From the NCBI RefSeq assembly GCF_003054555.1, contig NZ_CP026304.1, positions 62,001 through 126,000 on the forward strand: a stretch of 64,000 nucleotides of DNA. The letters run 5' to 3'. The stretch's first letter is position 1; each line of letters starts with the position of its first letter. A program made the position numbers and the translations under genes. A model generated the notes under the pieces. It searched no databases. It saw only the letters and a program-made list of their open reading frames with translations, and was not told the origin of the DNA. Positions 25,634-34,752 of the stretch are shown in pieces. The DNA comes from Streptomyces lunaelactis (GTDB lineage Bacteria; Actinomycetota; Actinomycetes; Streptomycetales; Streptomycetaceae).

Positions 25634-25907
25634 CGGCGATCAACTCCCGTGCGAGCAACGATGGTGAACAGCAGGCGCGGCGGCACATGCACCCACCCCG
25701 CATCCGTCTGACTGCGGGGACACGCAAGGGCGGCTTGAGGTGTGCACGAGGTTCCGGCCGCCCGGCAGGACCTTGGTGAGGCAGAGCTGGTTTGACGGCG
25801 GAAATGGAGATGAAAGTCGTCGGGTTCTCCGGGCGCTGACGAGCTACGGCCTCCGGGGGTGGGCCAGCTCTCCGGAGAGAGCTGGCCCTTCCCCCGGGGA
25901 TGGCCTG
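25634..25907. promoter_or_regulatory. leader region of the cytokinin-like operon, with terminator
   Basis: Holds the expected promoter for the leftward operon. No coding frame supported. The hairpin at 25861-25888 ends the upstream secreted-protein gene. Confidence 0.4.
25861..25888 (-). terminator. perfect 12-bp hairpin
   Basis: GGGCCAGCTCTC / GAGAGCTGGCCC with a 4-base loop, 20 bases after the stop of the SH3-like gene. Confidence 0.75.
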
Positions 25908-26234
25908 TCAGGCGCCGATGTAGGCCTTGGAGATCCATCCCCATTTGCCGGTGTTGGGCCCGCTCATCACCTTGCCGTAGGACCACTTCCAGTCCTTGTT
26001 GCAGTACTCCGTGAACAGGGACCCCTTCGCCACGATGCCCTTGGAGTAGTAGCCGGTCCCGGGGCCGTTGCGGAGGTTGACCGTGGCCGTGGTCCGGTTG
26101 TCCTGGGGCCATGCCCAGGTGAAGTTGCACGAGGACGAGCCAACGGCGGATGCAGGGGCCGCGGTGAGGACCGCTCCGCCAAAGGCGACGAGTACTGACG
26201 TCGTGATGGCCACTGCTCGAGACTTGACGCGCAT
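25908..26234 (-). CDS. secreted SH3-like small protein
   Basis: 108 residues from ATG 26234 (an earlier in-frame ATG at 26261 lacks a ribosome site). Signal peptide MRVKSRAVAITTSVLVAFGG...APASA with a likely cut after ASA. The mature part, ATVNLRNGPGTGYYSKGIVAKGSLF and KVMSGPNTGKWGWISKAYIGA, is a bacterial SH3 domain, plus two cysteines that may form a disulphide. Such domains bind cell wall or act in secreted effectors. Own terminator follows. Confidence 0.75.
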   Translation of the reverse strand: MRVKSRAVAITTSVLVAFGGAVLTAAPASAVGSSSCNFTWAWPQDNRTTATVNLRNGPGTGYYSKGIVAKGSLFTEYCNKDWKWSYGKVMSGPNTGKWGWISKAYIGA

Positions 26235-26655
26235 GATTCTCGCTTTCGTGTTCCGCCTCATGGAGGCGGTGAGTGGACACCGGGGAGTGACCGGTGTGAT
26301 GGTGGGAGCTCGGTTCTTGCTTCCTGCGCCCAGCAACGCGATGCCGGTGGGCGGGCTTCATGGCTTCCGCATGGGCTCGCGCGGGGTGACGTGCACGCGA
26401 TGGCCGCAGCGAGGGGGGCCGCTCGGCATCACGGCCCGCGGGCCAGGGGCATGCGGCAATCGGAGAGGACAGCCGCCGGACGTCGATCCGCCCGCCCACG
26501 TCCCGGTGTCCGACTCCAGCGAGGGCCGCCCCCGGCACCGAGGGGGCCTCGCCGACAATGCCCAGCAGGGATGCGCCGATGGCGAGTTGCCGCACGGGCT
26601 GGCGGTCCGGGCTGCGCGCGAGGGCGACGTTCGAACGCGTCCGCAACGGAGTGGG
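26235..26655. other. intergenic, no gene seen
   Basis: 421 bases between the secreted-protein start and the MFS stop. Frames present on both strands are arginine/proline-rich shadows. Nothing supported. Confidence 0.4.
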
Positions 26656-28008
26656 TCACGAGGCGCCTCCCCCGTGGAGAGCGGCGTCGGGATGCAGCAG
26701 CCGGCCGGAGGCCGAAGGCTTGGGCACCCTCTGCAGTCGAAGAGATTCCGCGGCCGCGGGGTGCGTGGCGGTTGGCGGGCTGCCCGGATGCAGCAGGGCT
26801 TTCAACGGTGCGCACAGTGCGGCGCCGAGCAGGCCTGAGCCGAGGATGGTGGCGCCGGCCAGCAGGTCGCCACCGGTTTGGAGGGACCAGGCGGCGAGCA
26901 GTGGCGAGACGATGACGGCGACGGCCATCGTCGTGCCCCAGATCCCGGCGTACAGGCCTCGGCTGTCGGGCGGGGAGATGTGATTCAGGATGGAGCCCGC
27001 GGCGATGAACAGGACGATCTCGCCGGGGACGGCCAGGGACGAGGCGAGGGCGTAGCCGGCGGTGTCGTTGGCGAGACCGGCCGCTCCCATCCCGGCGCCC
27101 AGCAGGAGCGAGCCGGTCGCAAGAACGCCGACCATAGGGGTGGGGCGCTCGGCGCGGCGGCTGAGCCGTGGGGTCAGGACGGGTGAGAGGGCGAGGACGA
27201 CGATGGCTGCGACGGCCTGGGTGCGGCCGTAGGCGGCTGCGTTCAAGCCGTCGGAGGCCATGAGCAGCGGCAGCGCGCTGAACATTGCGGCCGCGCAGGT
27301 CAGGGCCGCGAGGCTGGCCATCCACAGTAGCCACAGCCGTCCGTCGGTCAGGGGGCGGCGCAGGCTCGAGCGCTCGGCCAACGGCCTCGGGGCGGTCCGG
27401 TCGGGTTTCATGACCAGGAGGGCGAGGATGCCGCAACTCGCGCAGCCGGCTGCGTTGATCAGGAACAGCGGGCTCGTTCCGGCGTCGCCGGCCAAGAGGC
27501 CACCGATGGCGCCGGTGAGTCCCGCCGCGACGTTGACGGCCATGTGACGCCAGCCGTTGATCTGGGTGCGGCCGGACTCGGTGGGGATGGTGTCGAGGAT
27601 CACCGCCGAGACGATCGGGCGCGGCGCGTCGAAGACCATCCCGGAGACGAACGCGGCTGCGAGCACGGCACATAGGGACTGGGCCGCGGCGAGCGCCGGC
27701 ATGGTGATCGTCGCGACGGTCATCGCACCGACCAGCGTGGTCCGGCGGCCGACGCGGTCGGCCAGCCAGCCGCACAGCAGCTGGCCCAGCAGCCACCCGC
27801 CGCCGAACGCGGCCAGGATGCGGCCGATCGTGCTGATGGAGAAGCCCAGCTCGGCCAGCCGGTAGGAGAGGAACGGGAGGGCGAACCCGGCGGCGCGCAC
27901 GACGAAAGTGCCAAGCAGGAGAGCCCAGATGACGGGGGGCCACCGATGCGTCTCAGGTGCAGTGGGGGCGGCTGGAAGGGTGGTGCGGGCGGGGGCGGTG
28001 ATGGACAC
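26656..28008 (-). CDS. MFS transporter
   Basis: About 450 residues with 12 predicted membrane helices. MFS signature between helices 2 and 3: GWLADRVGRRTTLVGAM; a second related loop after helix 8 is TPRLSRRAERPTPMVG. GTG at 28008 is preferred over GTG 28014 because AGGA then lies 6 bases away. Closest in layout to drug-efflux MFS proteins. It lies on the same strand upstream of the cytokinin-like operon and could export its product, but an intervening gene with its own terminator makes this uncertain. Confidence 0.8.
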   Translation of the reverse strand: MSITAPARTTLPAAPTAPETHRWPPVIWALLLGTFVVRAAGFALPFLSYRLAELGFSISTIGRILAAFGGGWLLGQLLCGWLADRVGRRTTLVGAMTVATITMPALAAAQSLCAVLAAAFVSGMVFDAPRPIVSAVILDTIPTESGRTQINGWRHMAVNVAAGLTGAIGGLLAGDAGTSPLFLINAAGCASCGILALLVMKPDRTAPRPLAERSSLRRPLTDGRLWLLWMASLAALTCAAAMFSALPLLMASDGLNAAAYGRTQAVAAIVVLALSPVLTPRLSRRAERPTPMVGVLATGSLLLGAGMGAAGLANDTAGYALASSLAVPGEIVLFIAAGSILNHISPPDSRGLYAGIWGTTMAVAVIVSPLLAAWSLQTGGDLLAGATILGSGLLGAALCAPLKALLHPGSPPTATHPAAAESLRLQRVPKPSASGRLLHPDAALHGGGAS

Positions 28009-28209
28009 GGACACTCCTGCAGCGGAGTTCTGCGCGGGGCGCTCTCGGCGCCGGGCACAGCTCGGCGTCGGGCGTCAGAGGGGGAATGGGGGTGCCGCCG
28101 CCGGGGGGACAGCGGCACCCCCAAGGGGCCAAGTGGAAGCCGCCCAGGGATGGTGGTAACGGCGTCTTGGCCGGTCTGCGGGCAGGTGCGGGTGAGCGGG
28201 AGCGGCGCG

Positions 28210-28332
28210 CTAGTACACGGCGCGGGTGGCGGTCAGGTCCCAGTTCTTCTCGGGCTTGCCGTCGTCGGCGATGTCGAAGGTGCCCGTGGCGTCGGCCTGC
28301 CAGTTCGCCGCCTTCGTCCTCGCCTCGGGAGG
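28210..28332 (-). pseudogene. C-terminal scrap of an unidentified protein
   Basis: Reads ANWQADATGTFDIADDG and then KNWDLTATRAVY before TAG. The composition is that of a secreted beta-rich protein end, but no start or ribosome site exists upstream. Treated as a remnant. The rest of 28009-28640 holds no supported gene. Confidence 0.35.
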
Positions 28333-28645
28333 CGGGACGTGGCGGACCCCGATGCGGGGTGCGCGATGGGTGTGGTGCCGGCAGGAGCTGCTGCTGGGGA
28401 GCGAGTTCAGCTACTGCCGGCACCGCCCGCGCGACGGGAGCTACTGGCTCCCCCGAGCGGTCGGCCGAGCTGGCGGCTACGCCAGGGCCGACGGCGGGTC
28501 GCCGGGCGACGTCAAGTCGCCGACGACCATGTGGTGGTGAGGCCGACCCGGGCCGCGGTCGCAGGGATCTGAGGTCGGCGTCAGCGAGCCCTGAGGTCGC
28601 GACGTGGCCGCGGTGAGGCGGCCGAAGTGAGGTGCCATGGTGCTT

Positions 28646-28665
28646 CCCTCGGTAGGTTCCGAGGG
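28646..28665. terminator. hairpin next to structured repeat copy 1
   Basis: CCCTCGG / CCGAGGG stem, 6-base loop. The second repeat copy has a hairpin at the equivalent place (32439-32466). Confidence 0.5.
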
Positions 28666-28731
28666 GCCTTGCTGCTCAGGGTCCACCAGGCGGGCGAGGT
28701 GCCGTCCGTACTGTCCCCGGTGGGGGTTGGT

Positions 28732-28842
28732 GGTCTATCCTGAGCGCCGCTGATGTGCTCCAACACGTCGGCGGCAAGGCCCCAGTGGGTTTGATGGATC
28801 TGCTGGTGGTGACTCCGCACGAGTCAGTGGTGCCGGCGCTTC
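28732..28842. repeat. structured intergenic repeat, copy 1
   Basis: Shares with 32494-32612 the blocks GGTCTATCCTGAGC, CCCCAG, TGGATCT..CTGGTGGTG and a GACTC...GAGTC hairpin followed by GTGGTG. In this copy 28745-28774 folds into a 12-pair stem (two G-U) with a 6-base loop. On the minus strand it lies downstream of the dehydrogenase-like gene and upstream of the MFS gene. Confidence 0.6.
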
Positions 28843-28861
28843 GACAGGCCGGCACCGGCGT

Positions 28862-28877
28862 GCACCCTTGAGGGTGC
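28862..28877. terminator. short perfect hairpin
   Basis: GCACCCT-TG-AGGGTGC, 45 bases past the end of the minus-strand dehydrogenase-like gene; a second stem TGCCGGC/GCCGGCA lies at 28831-28854. Confidence 0.5.
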
Positions 28878-28922
28878 TGGGCGCCAGAAAGGCCGACTCC
28901 AATCAGCCCTCCGTCTCCGCCC

Positions 28923-29759
28923 CTACGGCGGCGCAGCAGGGTGGTGAACCGCCCCTCCCCCGCGGACACTTGACCCGCAGATGACAGCCTGGCTCCTATT
29001 CGGCGTATCCGTTTCCGGCGCTGCGGCGGCAGCACACCCACGATGAGGCGGACTCTCGCGGCCGCGGTTGGTGCAGGCGCCCAATCGACCCGTTTCCGCA
29101 GTGCGCGGCATTTGACGAACGGCGCCTACCCGATCCCACCCAGGATCCCGACGGGTGATCAGGGATCCGGCGTGAGTGGATAAGGCTGGCGAATTCTTCT
29201 CAATCACACGACGCTCCAGGGCAGGAAGAATCGGGCCGGATTGCCTCGGAGTGAGCAGCTCCAGAGGCCGCGCCCGCACTCCGCCCATGGTCGCTGTGGG
29301 GTGAATGTCGGTAGGCCCATTCAGTCGGGCAATCGCGACGTGCATCTTCTTCCGGACCGGCTGGGCTTGGACGAAACTGATCTCGTAGTCGGCGGCCGCG
29401 ACGGTGAGGCCGTCCGTCTCGTCGCTGGTGCTGTACCCCATGTGCAGCCACACGGAGCCGATGGGCAGATACGGCAGCACATAGGGGACGACAGCCTGGG
29501 ACAGGATCTCCGAGTCAGGGAACACGGTGACGACAAGGCCGGTTCCCGCGAAGCGGGAAGACCATTCCGGGCCCGTCGCTGCCATCTCGGCGAGAACTGC
29601 TGCCTCGCGCCCAGTGCAGCCCGCGGGCAGGAACCAAGTGTCGACCTCTACACCTGCTGCACGCAGTGCGTCCACGACAGGAAGGGCATCACACACCGAT
29701 CCAAGTACGGCAGCGCGGCGGAATGTCATGTCGATGACCTCAAATTCCGGGGGCTTCAT
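28923..29759 (-). CDS. 6-phosphogluconate/3-hydroxyisobutyrate dehydrogenase-like protein, degenerate
   Basis: 278 residues. Residues 13-135 resemble the NAD(P)-binding domain of beta-hydroxyacid dehydrogenases: RRAAVLGSVCDALPVVDALRA, LVVTVFPDSEILSQAV, PIGSVWLHMGYSTSDETDGL, YEISFVQA. The dinucleotide loop is VLGSVCDA rather than GxGxxG, and the second half, normally helical and lysine-bearing, is replaced by low-complexity proline/arginine-rich sequence. It may be a truncated gene whose frame runs on into non-coding DNA, or a repurposed domain. Confidence 0.5.
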   Translation of the reverse strand: MKPPEFEVIDMTFRRAAVLGSVCDALPVVDALRAAGVEVDTWFLPAGCTGREAAVLAEMAATGPEWSSRFAGTGLVVTVFPDSEILSQAVVPYVLPYLPIGSVWLHMGYSTSDETDGLTVAAADYEISFVQAQPVRKKMHVAIARLNGPTDIHPTATMGGVRARPLELLTPRQSGPILPALERRVIEKNSPALSTHAGSLITRRDPGWDRVGAVRQMPRTAETGRLGACTNRGRESPPHRGCAAAAAPETDTPNRSQAVICGSSVRGGGAVHHPAAPP

Positions 29760-29989
29760 TTCTGAACGGGCATCACGGTAGGCCGCATTGCAAGGGCCGT
29801 GCTACTGCATGAGTGCACACTCGTCTGCTCGCTGCCTTTCATACATGCACTCCCCTGGCTCGGCGGCGGTCTGCCGTGCATGGAACGGAGTGCCTATTAC
29901 GCCAAAGTGCACGGCAGCTTTAGCGAGAAGGACGGTCGCCTGCGGCCCGGTAACCTTCCTGAACCGCGAGTTAGGGTTGCGCCGGCCGG

Positions 29990-31909
29990 TCAAGCCGCGG
30001 CGAGGCTCCACAGGGCGAGCGTGGGAATTCCGGTACAGACCTTCAGGGCTACGGCGATGTCGCGCAGGCCGGCCAGGGTGGTGAGGTCCCGGCCCGTGGC
30101 CTGCTCGACGTTCTTGAGGTGGCTTCGCACCGTCACCTCGGACACGTCCAGCACTCGAGCAGTCGCATCCACCCGCGTTTCGTAGCTCAACCACGCCTGC
30201 AGCGTGCGGGTCAGGTCGCGGCGGTCGGCCTGCAGAGGATCCAGCAGAGCTTCGGCCCAAGCGCGTACGCGCGGACCGGCCAGAAGGCTGTCCAGTTCGC
30301 CATCAAGGGGCGCACCCCCCGTCGGGACGCACGCGGAGGTGGCGGGGAGAGAGGTGATGTCGAGGGCCAGCCCGATGACGACCTTGTTGCCTAGCCGGCC
30401 AAGATCCATGTCCAAGAGATCGGCGGCCCGGTTCAGCCGCAGCTTCACCGTGTTGCGGTGAACGTCGAGGATGCGCGCAGCGGCGGTATGCGGGTGGCCG
30501 AGTGCCAGTGGCAGGGTGCGCTCGATCTGTTCCGCCTGGGTGACGGGGAGCGTCCGGATGGGCGCCAGGACGCGCAAGGCCCAGCCACGAGCAGCAATGG
30601 GGTCCAGGAGATCGACAAGGTTCGTCTGGCCAAGCGTCAGGACGACAGGATCCTGCGTGTGTTCAGTGAAACCGAGCGCGGTGAGGGCCTCCTCATACGC
30701 GCTGAATGCAAGGGCGACAGGGCGTCGGCCGCTGCCTCCAAGCCGGTGTGGGCCGGCCAGGGAAAGTACGAGACTCTGCACATCGCCGGCGATCCCAAGC
30801 CCGCCGGGGTCTGGGTCGCCCAGGGGCTCCACAATCACAATGTGCCGCTCCTGGAGAGGGCAGCGGACGACCAGCGCCCGATCGCTTACGGCCTCCTCGC
30901 AACTGCGCACCGTGGTCTCGCGTAGCTCCGCAGACCCACAGTCGATCACGTAAACGCGCGCCGAGTCGGTGCCCAGCAGACCGGGGGTGAGACCTTCCAA
31001 AACGCGCTGCGCTTTGGCCGGCTCACCGTTCATCAGCAGTTGGTAGGTCGCAGCCCGGGCCTCGCGAGCGGACTGTGCCGCCATCGCGAACCCGCGGCGA
31101 GCCTGGTCGACCAACCCGAGCAGCTTCGCGGCGTGCTGGATGAGGAGCGAGTCGGCCTGGTCGAACGGCCTCTCCGCGGCCACCACGAGGACGGCCTCTC
31201 CCCGGCGGGTCGGCGCCAAGGAGACAAGCCGAGTGTGGACCCCGGCCCTCTCCAACTCCGACTGCACCCGTGCCGGATCAGCGGCCTGGGTGATGACAGC
31301 GTGGGCCAGGTGTGCGGGAGAGGTGGCAGGAGCCCTGGCGATCATACCGTGCTTCGGTTCGTTGACGAGAACCTGCGCTTCCAGCGCGGCGGCGAGCCAG
31401 TCGGTGATGCGTTGCATCGCTCTGCCATCAGCGAGTTGGGCCGGCAGCCGATGGAGGAGCCCGGCCAGATTGTCCACCTGGCGCTCGGCGTACTGGGTGC
31501 GGCACTGCTGAATTCCATAGTTGAGGTCCTGCCATTCAGTGGGCGCTGCTGTCGTCGTCAGCAAGGGGACCCGCAAGCGGCTGGCGAGGGTGCGGGTCGC
31601 GGCGGGGAAGGCGCGCACGTCGTGCTCAGGCGCCGTCACCACCAGCCCAGCCGCCTTGTACCGCGCGAGTGCGCCAAGCATGCAGTCGACGGCAGCCGCG
31701 GTGCTCCCTGTGATGCCGTCAGGGGTGAGCGTGAGAAGGATCAGAGTCCCGGGGGGATGGGCGAAGTCGCTCCGGCCGCCGAGTAGTTCCTCGTGGCTGA
31801 CCATCACCATGGTCGCGACCTTGCTTTCGACGCATTGAGCTGTGTTCGCCTCGACAAACCGCAGTTGCAGCTCCGGGCGGTTGTCGACCAGGTATCCGAG
31901 AGTCGGCAT
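29990..31909 (-). CDS. PucR-family regulator with two helix-turn-helix motifs
   Basis: 639 residues. An N-terminal PucR-type purine-catabolism/ligand domain (residues 1-150, MPTLGYLVDN...), a long middle region, then the PucR C-terminal HTH_30 motif HTAAARILDVHRNTVKLRLNRAADLLD near residue 500 and a second one, ARVLDVSEVTVRSHLKNVEQATG, near residue 605. PucR proteins respond to small metabolites. Divergent from the region that leads to the methyltransferase, and a plausible regulator of the surrounding metabolic genes. Confidence 0.8.
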   Translation of the reverse strand: MPTLGYLVDNRPELQLRFVEANTAQCVESKVATMVMVSHEELLGGRSDFAHPPGTLILLTLTPDGITGSTAAAVDCMLGALARYKAAGLVVTAPEHDVRAFPAATRTLASRLRVPLLTTTAAPTEWQDLNYGIQQCRTQYAERQVDNLAGLLHRLPAQLADGRAMQRITDWLAAALEAQVLVNEPKHGMIARAPATSPAHLAHAVITQAADPARVQSELERAGVHTRLVSLAPTRRGEAVLVVAAERPFDQADSLLIQHAAKLLGLVDQARRGFAMAAQSAREARAATYQLLMNGEPAKAQRVLEGLTPGLLGTDSARVYVIDCGSAELRETTVRSCEEAVSDRALVVRCPLQERHIVIVEPLGDPDPGGLGIAGDVQSLVLSLAGPHRLGGSGRRPVALAFSAYEEALTALGFTEHTQDPVVLTLGQTNLVDLLDPIAARGWALRVLAPIRTLPVTQAEQIERTLPLALGHPHTAAARILDVHRNTVKLRLNRAADLLDMDLGRLGNKVVIGLALDITSLPATSACVPTGGAPLDGELDSLLAGPRVRAWAEALLDPLQADRRDLTRTLQAWLSYETRVDATARVLDVSEVTVRSHLKNVEQATGRDLTTLAGLRDIAVALKVCTGIPTLALWSLAAA

Positions 31910-32270
31910 GTCTCCCTCCTCGCTTGGCGTGTGTATGGATCTCCCCGTGCCGATCGAGGAGGGCGGGACGGCGGTGCGTGGTGCTGCTTGGTGAAGAGCT
32001 GCAGGAGCTTCCGGGGGCTGGGCGGAGGCTTAGTGAGCCCGTGCTTCCGCGCCAGATGCACGTAGTCATCGGGTGGCACGGGGAGCCCTGGACCCCGGCG
32101 ACGCGCCATGAACGGGGAAGGGGCGACCTGGTTCCCGGCGATCGACGATGGCGACCCCAAGCTCACCCCACGACGAGGCCTCGCCTCTGGAACAGCGCAC
32201 GCGACCAGGGCCTTCGAAGCTCCACGTGGCCGCTGGACCACCATCATGGCTATTTCTCCGCGAGGCGCCA

Positions 32271-32297
32271 GAAAGGGGAAACGTCGTTTCCCCTTTC
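32271..32297. terminator. perfect 12-bp hairpin
   Basis: GAAAGGGGAAAC-GTC-GTTTCCCCTTTC, A/T-rich at its foot. It can end transcripts from either strand between the methyltransferase and the PucR gene. Confidence 0.7.
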
Positions 32298-32438
32298 GGC
32301 GGGGAATCTCCGAGTTCGCTGGTCTTGTGTGGTCGTTGTGGGCACCAAGCGAACCTGCGCCCCGGCCGGCGACGCTGTCTCCGCGGCGGTTTGGGTTGGC
32401 GAGGTGACCGGGCCTGGTAAGTGCGCAGAAAACATGAG

Positions 32439-32466
32439 GGGCTCCCCTCTGTAAGGCGGGGAGCCC
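32439..32466 (-). terminator. hairpin downstream of structured repeat copy 2
   Basis: GGGCTCCCC / GGGGAGCCC, 10-base loop; on the minus strand it is followed by CTCATGTTTTCT, a T-rich tail, so it reads as a leftward intrinsic terminator. Confidence 0.7.
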
Positions 32467-32493
32467 TGGCGCTCAGATCGGCAGGGAGCTGCC

Positions 32494-32612
32494 GGTCTAT
32501 CCTGAGCACGGCGTGGTAGCACACGCCTGCTAGAGCACCCCAGAGATGTGGCTTCGGTTGTTGGATCTCTGGTGGTGCGTTGACTCTGGCGAGTCTGTGG
32601 TGGCCGTTCCTT
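32494..32612. repeat. structured intergenic repeat, copy 2
   Basis: Pairs with 28732-28842 (shared blocks listed there). The equivalent first stem here is GGCGTG-GTAGCA-CACGCC, with sequence different from copy 1 but at the same place, and the GACTC/GAGTC stem is kept. On the minus strand the order is repeat, then hairpin terminator. Confidence 0.6.
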
Positions 32613-32710
32613 CGCCAAATGGGGCGGACACTTCGTTTTCGTGCGGGTTGGCCGGGTTGCGAGGCGGTCGGGGCTGGTTGCACAGCATCCGGCCGAGGTG
32701 ACGTGGGCGG

Positions 32711-33571
32711 TCAGGGTTTGCGGGCTATGCCCGCGTACTTCGAGTCCACGAGTGCGCCGATCCCTGACGAGTCGACCTTGGGCCCGGAGCCGTCGCCGAT
32801 GTCGGGCACAACGACGTCGGGTCGCCACTGGTGGCACACGGTCAGGCCGGGGTCGATGACTTCGAGGCCGGTGAAGAAGCGCAGGATTTCGGCGTGGCTG
32901 CGGAGCACGAGCGGCCCGGTCCCGCACGGGGTGTTGTAGCTGGTGACCACCTTTCCCATATCGCGGAAGTCGCCGGTTGGATGGCTCAGCGAGACGTAGC
33001 TGCCCGGGCAGAGCGCGTCGACCAGCTCGGCGACTCTGTCGTAGGGTTGGTCGTCGTCGGCGACGAAGCACAGCATGCTGTTGAGGCAGAGTGCGACCGG
33101 CTCGCCCAGGTCCAGCGTCGCGGTGAGCTCCGGTGCCTTCAGAATCGACCCGGGGTTGGTGAAGTCGGCATACACCAGAGCGGTTCGGTCCTGCGGCGAG
33201 CCCTTGAGTTCGGCCTCGAAGCGCCGGATCACAACCGGGTCGTTGTCGACACAAACGATCCTGGCGTCCGGTGAGGCGTGCCGGGCGATCTGGTGGAGGT
33301 TCGGAGACATGGGGAAGCCGCACCCGATGTCGAGGAACTGCCTGATGCCGAGCTGGGCCAGGTAGTAGGTGCTGCGCTGCATGAAGTGGCGGGCGGCCCA
33401 CGCCGAGCGCCGGGCCTCGGGGTGATCCTTCATGATCGGGGCGCCTACCTTCTCGTCTGCTTCGTACCAGTCCGAGTATCCGAGGAGGTAGGCGTACACC
33501 CGCGCTGGGTGAGCGACGCTGGTGCTGGTATCGATGCGTTCCGCGGAAAATCCGCGGTAGTCCCCGTTCAT
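32711..33571 (-). CDS. SAM-dependent methyltransferase, DUF574 type
   Basis: 286 residues from ATG 33571, which overlaps the regulator stop (ATGA) and follows GGAGAAG. N-terminal HPARVYAYLLGYSDWYEADE, then FMQRSTYYLAQLGIRQFLDIGCGFPM (motif I), ARIVCVDNDPVV, VYADFTNPGSIL and YVSLSHPTGDF are diagnostic for this actinomycete family. The methyl acceptor is unknown. Almost always found, as here, with an XRE/DUF5753 regulator. Confidence 0.85.
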   Translation of the reverse strand: MNGDYRGFSAERIDTSTSVAHPARVYAYLLGYSDWYEADEKVGAPIMKDHPEARRSAWAARHFMQRSTYYLAQLGIRQFLDIGCGFPMSPNLHQIARHASPDARIVCVDNDPVVIRRFEAELKGSPQDRTALVYADFTNPGSILKAPELTATLDLGEPVALCLNSMLCFVADDDQPYDRVAELVDALCPGSYVSLSHPTGDFRDMGKVVTSYNTPCGTGPLVLRSHAEILRFFTGLEVIDPGLTVCHQWRPDVVVPDIGDGSGPKVDSSGIGALVDSKYAGIARKP

Positions 33572-34500
33572 GCCACTTCTCCGTTCGTGTTCCCACTCTC
33601 CGAAACCTCGTGCATTTTCGACACCTCGGGCTGGGCCCACTTCCGCTGGTGGATGTCTCGGAGGAATTCCTGGGTGTGCTTCAGGGGCACGGCCGCGGCG
33701 CTCATCCGGTCCAGGCTCTCCAGGTAGGGGCTCGTCCTCTGCTGCAGGTACTCGCCGCCGGTCAGGTTGTCGACGTAGACGTAGTCGGGCAGTTCGGGTG
33801 CGGTGACGAACCGGAAGAGAGTGAAAGGTCCCTGCTTCGCCGAGTAGGCGCCGGCGGCGTGCCGCTGGATCTGTAGCTGGACGTTGGGCCGTTCCACATC
33901 AGCGATGAGGCGCTCGATCTGCGGTCCCATGACGGCCGCTCCGCCGTAGGACCAGCGCAACGCTCTCTCATCCATGACCACCCACAAGGTGGGGGGCGCG
34001 GCGCGGCCGGTCAGGGCCTGCCGCTGCCGCTCCAGCACCAGCTCAACCCGCCGGTCCAGCTCCTTGTCGGATGCCGCGGGGTGGTCCGTTCTGAACAGGG
34101 CGCGGGCGTAGTCCTCGGTCTGCAGCAGGGCCGGGATGCTGTGGGGCTCGTACGCCCTGATGAGACTGGCGGCCCCTTCCAGGCTGACGAAGCTGCCGAA
34201 GCCTTCGGGCAGAACGTCCCGGAATTCGTTCCACCACTCCGCGGTGTTCGCCTGCTTCACCTGTTCCATGAAGCCGGCGACCTCCTCGCCGGGGACCCGG
34301 TAGAGCTCCAGGAGCGTCCGGACAGCCATGGCCTTCGGCTTGCCGGCCTGGCCGAGCTCCAGGCGCCGAACCGTTCCCGGATGGACACCCAGGTGCGCAG
34401 CGGCCTGCTCCCAGGTAAGGCCGACCTCCTCGCGCAGGACCGTCAACTGCCTCCCCAGCCGGAGCTGGAGCGCCGTCGGCATCGCCTTGGTCGTTACCAC
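33568..34500 (-). CDS. helix-turn-helix regulator, Scr1/DUF5753 family
   Basis: 310 residues from GTG 34500, with GGGAGGAGC just upstream. HTH: LRLGRQLTVLREEVGLTWEQAAAHLGVHPGTVRRLE. DUF5753 domain: YEPHSIPALLQTEDYARAL, VMDERALRWSYGGAAVMG, VQLQIQRHAAGAYSAKQGPFTLFRF, DYVYVDNLTGGEYL. Coupled to the methyltransferase gene. Palindromic TTGCAG sites upstream suggest autoregulation. Confidence 0.85.
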   Translation of the reverse strand: MVTTKAMPTALQLRLGRQLTVLREEVGLTWEQAAAHLGVHPGTVRRLELGQAGKPKAMAVRTLLELYRVPGEEVAGFMEQVKQANTAEWWNEFRDVLPEGFGSFVSLEGAASLIRAYEPHSIPALLQTEDYARALFRTDHPAASDKELDRRVELVLERQRQALTGRAAPPTLWVVMDERALRWSYGGAAVMGPQIERLIADVERPNVQLQIQRHAAGAYSAKQGPFTLFRFVTAPELPDYVYVDNLTGGEYLQQRTSPYLESLDRMSAAAVPLKHTQEFLRDIHQRKWAQPEVSKMHEVSESGNTNGEVA

Positions 34501-34549
34501 ACCGCTCCTCCCTTGTTGACCTGCGGCCCCGCAGTCTGCCACAGACCGC

Positions 34550-34576
34550 CTGCAAGCAACAGGCTGCAAATTGCAG
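34550..34576. promoter_or_regulatory. TTGCAG/CTGCAA operator-like repeats
   Basis: CTGCAAATTGCAG (34564-34576) is a perfect 6+1+6 palindrome, and a further CTGCAA half-site lies at 34550-34555. Both are 50-76 bases upstream of the regulator start in an AT-rich patch, between the divergent regulator and P450-like genes. Confidence 0.55.
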
Positions 34577-34752
34577 GCTTCATATTGCGAGTTGAGTCGA
34601 TCGACGGGGATAGTGGCGCAGTGAGATCACAAGGTTCTGGCCCGTGCTGCCGCATCGCTCAATGTGGCAGCCCGCGCCGTGAACCTCTTATCCGGTGCCG
34701 CCTCTTCCCGGCGCGGCCCGTCCCTGAAGTTGCCTCACTGAGCGGAGACTTC

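Larger units (their letters stand above)
31910..32710. other. long intergenic region with hairpins and a repeat
   Basis: 800 bases without a supported gene. Contains two strong hairpins and structured repeat copy 2, listed separately. Long frames crossing it are antisense or frame shadows of the methyltransferase. Confidence 0.5.

Noticed and set aside
28732-32612. Known riboswitch class for the two hairpin elements
   Set aside because: Shared blocks do not match any riboswitch core I can recall; kept only as an unclassified structured repeat.
32250-33596. Minus-strand frame of about 448 codons
   Set aside because: Alternative frame of the methyltransferase gene, very rich in Arg and Pro; the true frame has clear SAM-binding motifs.
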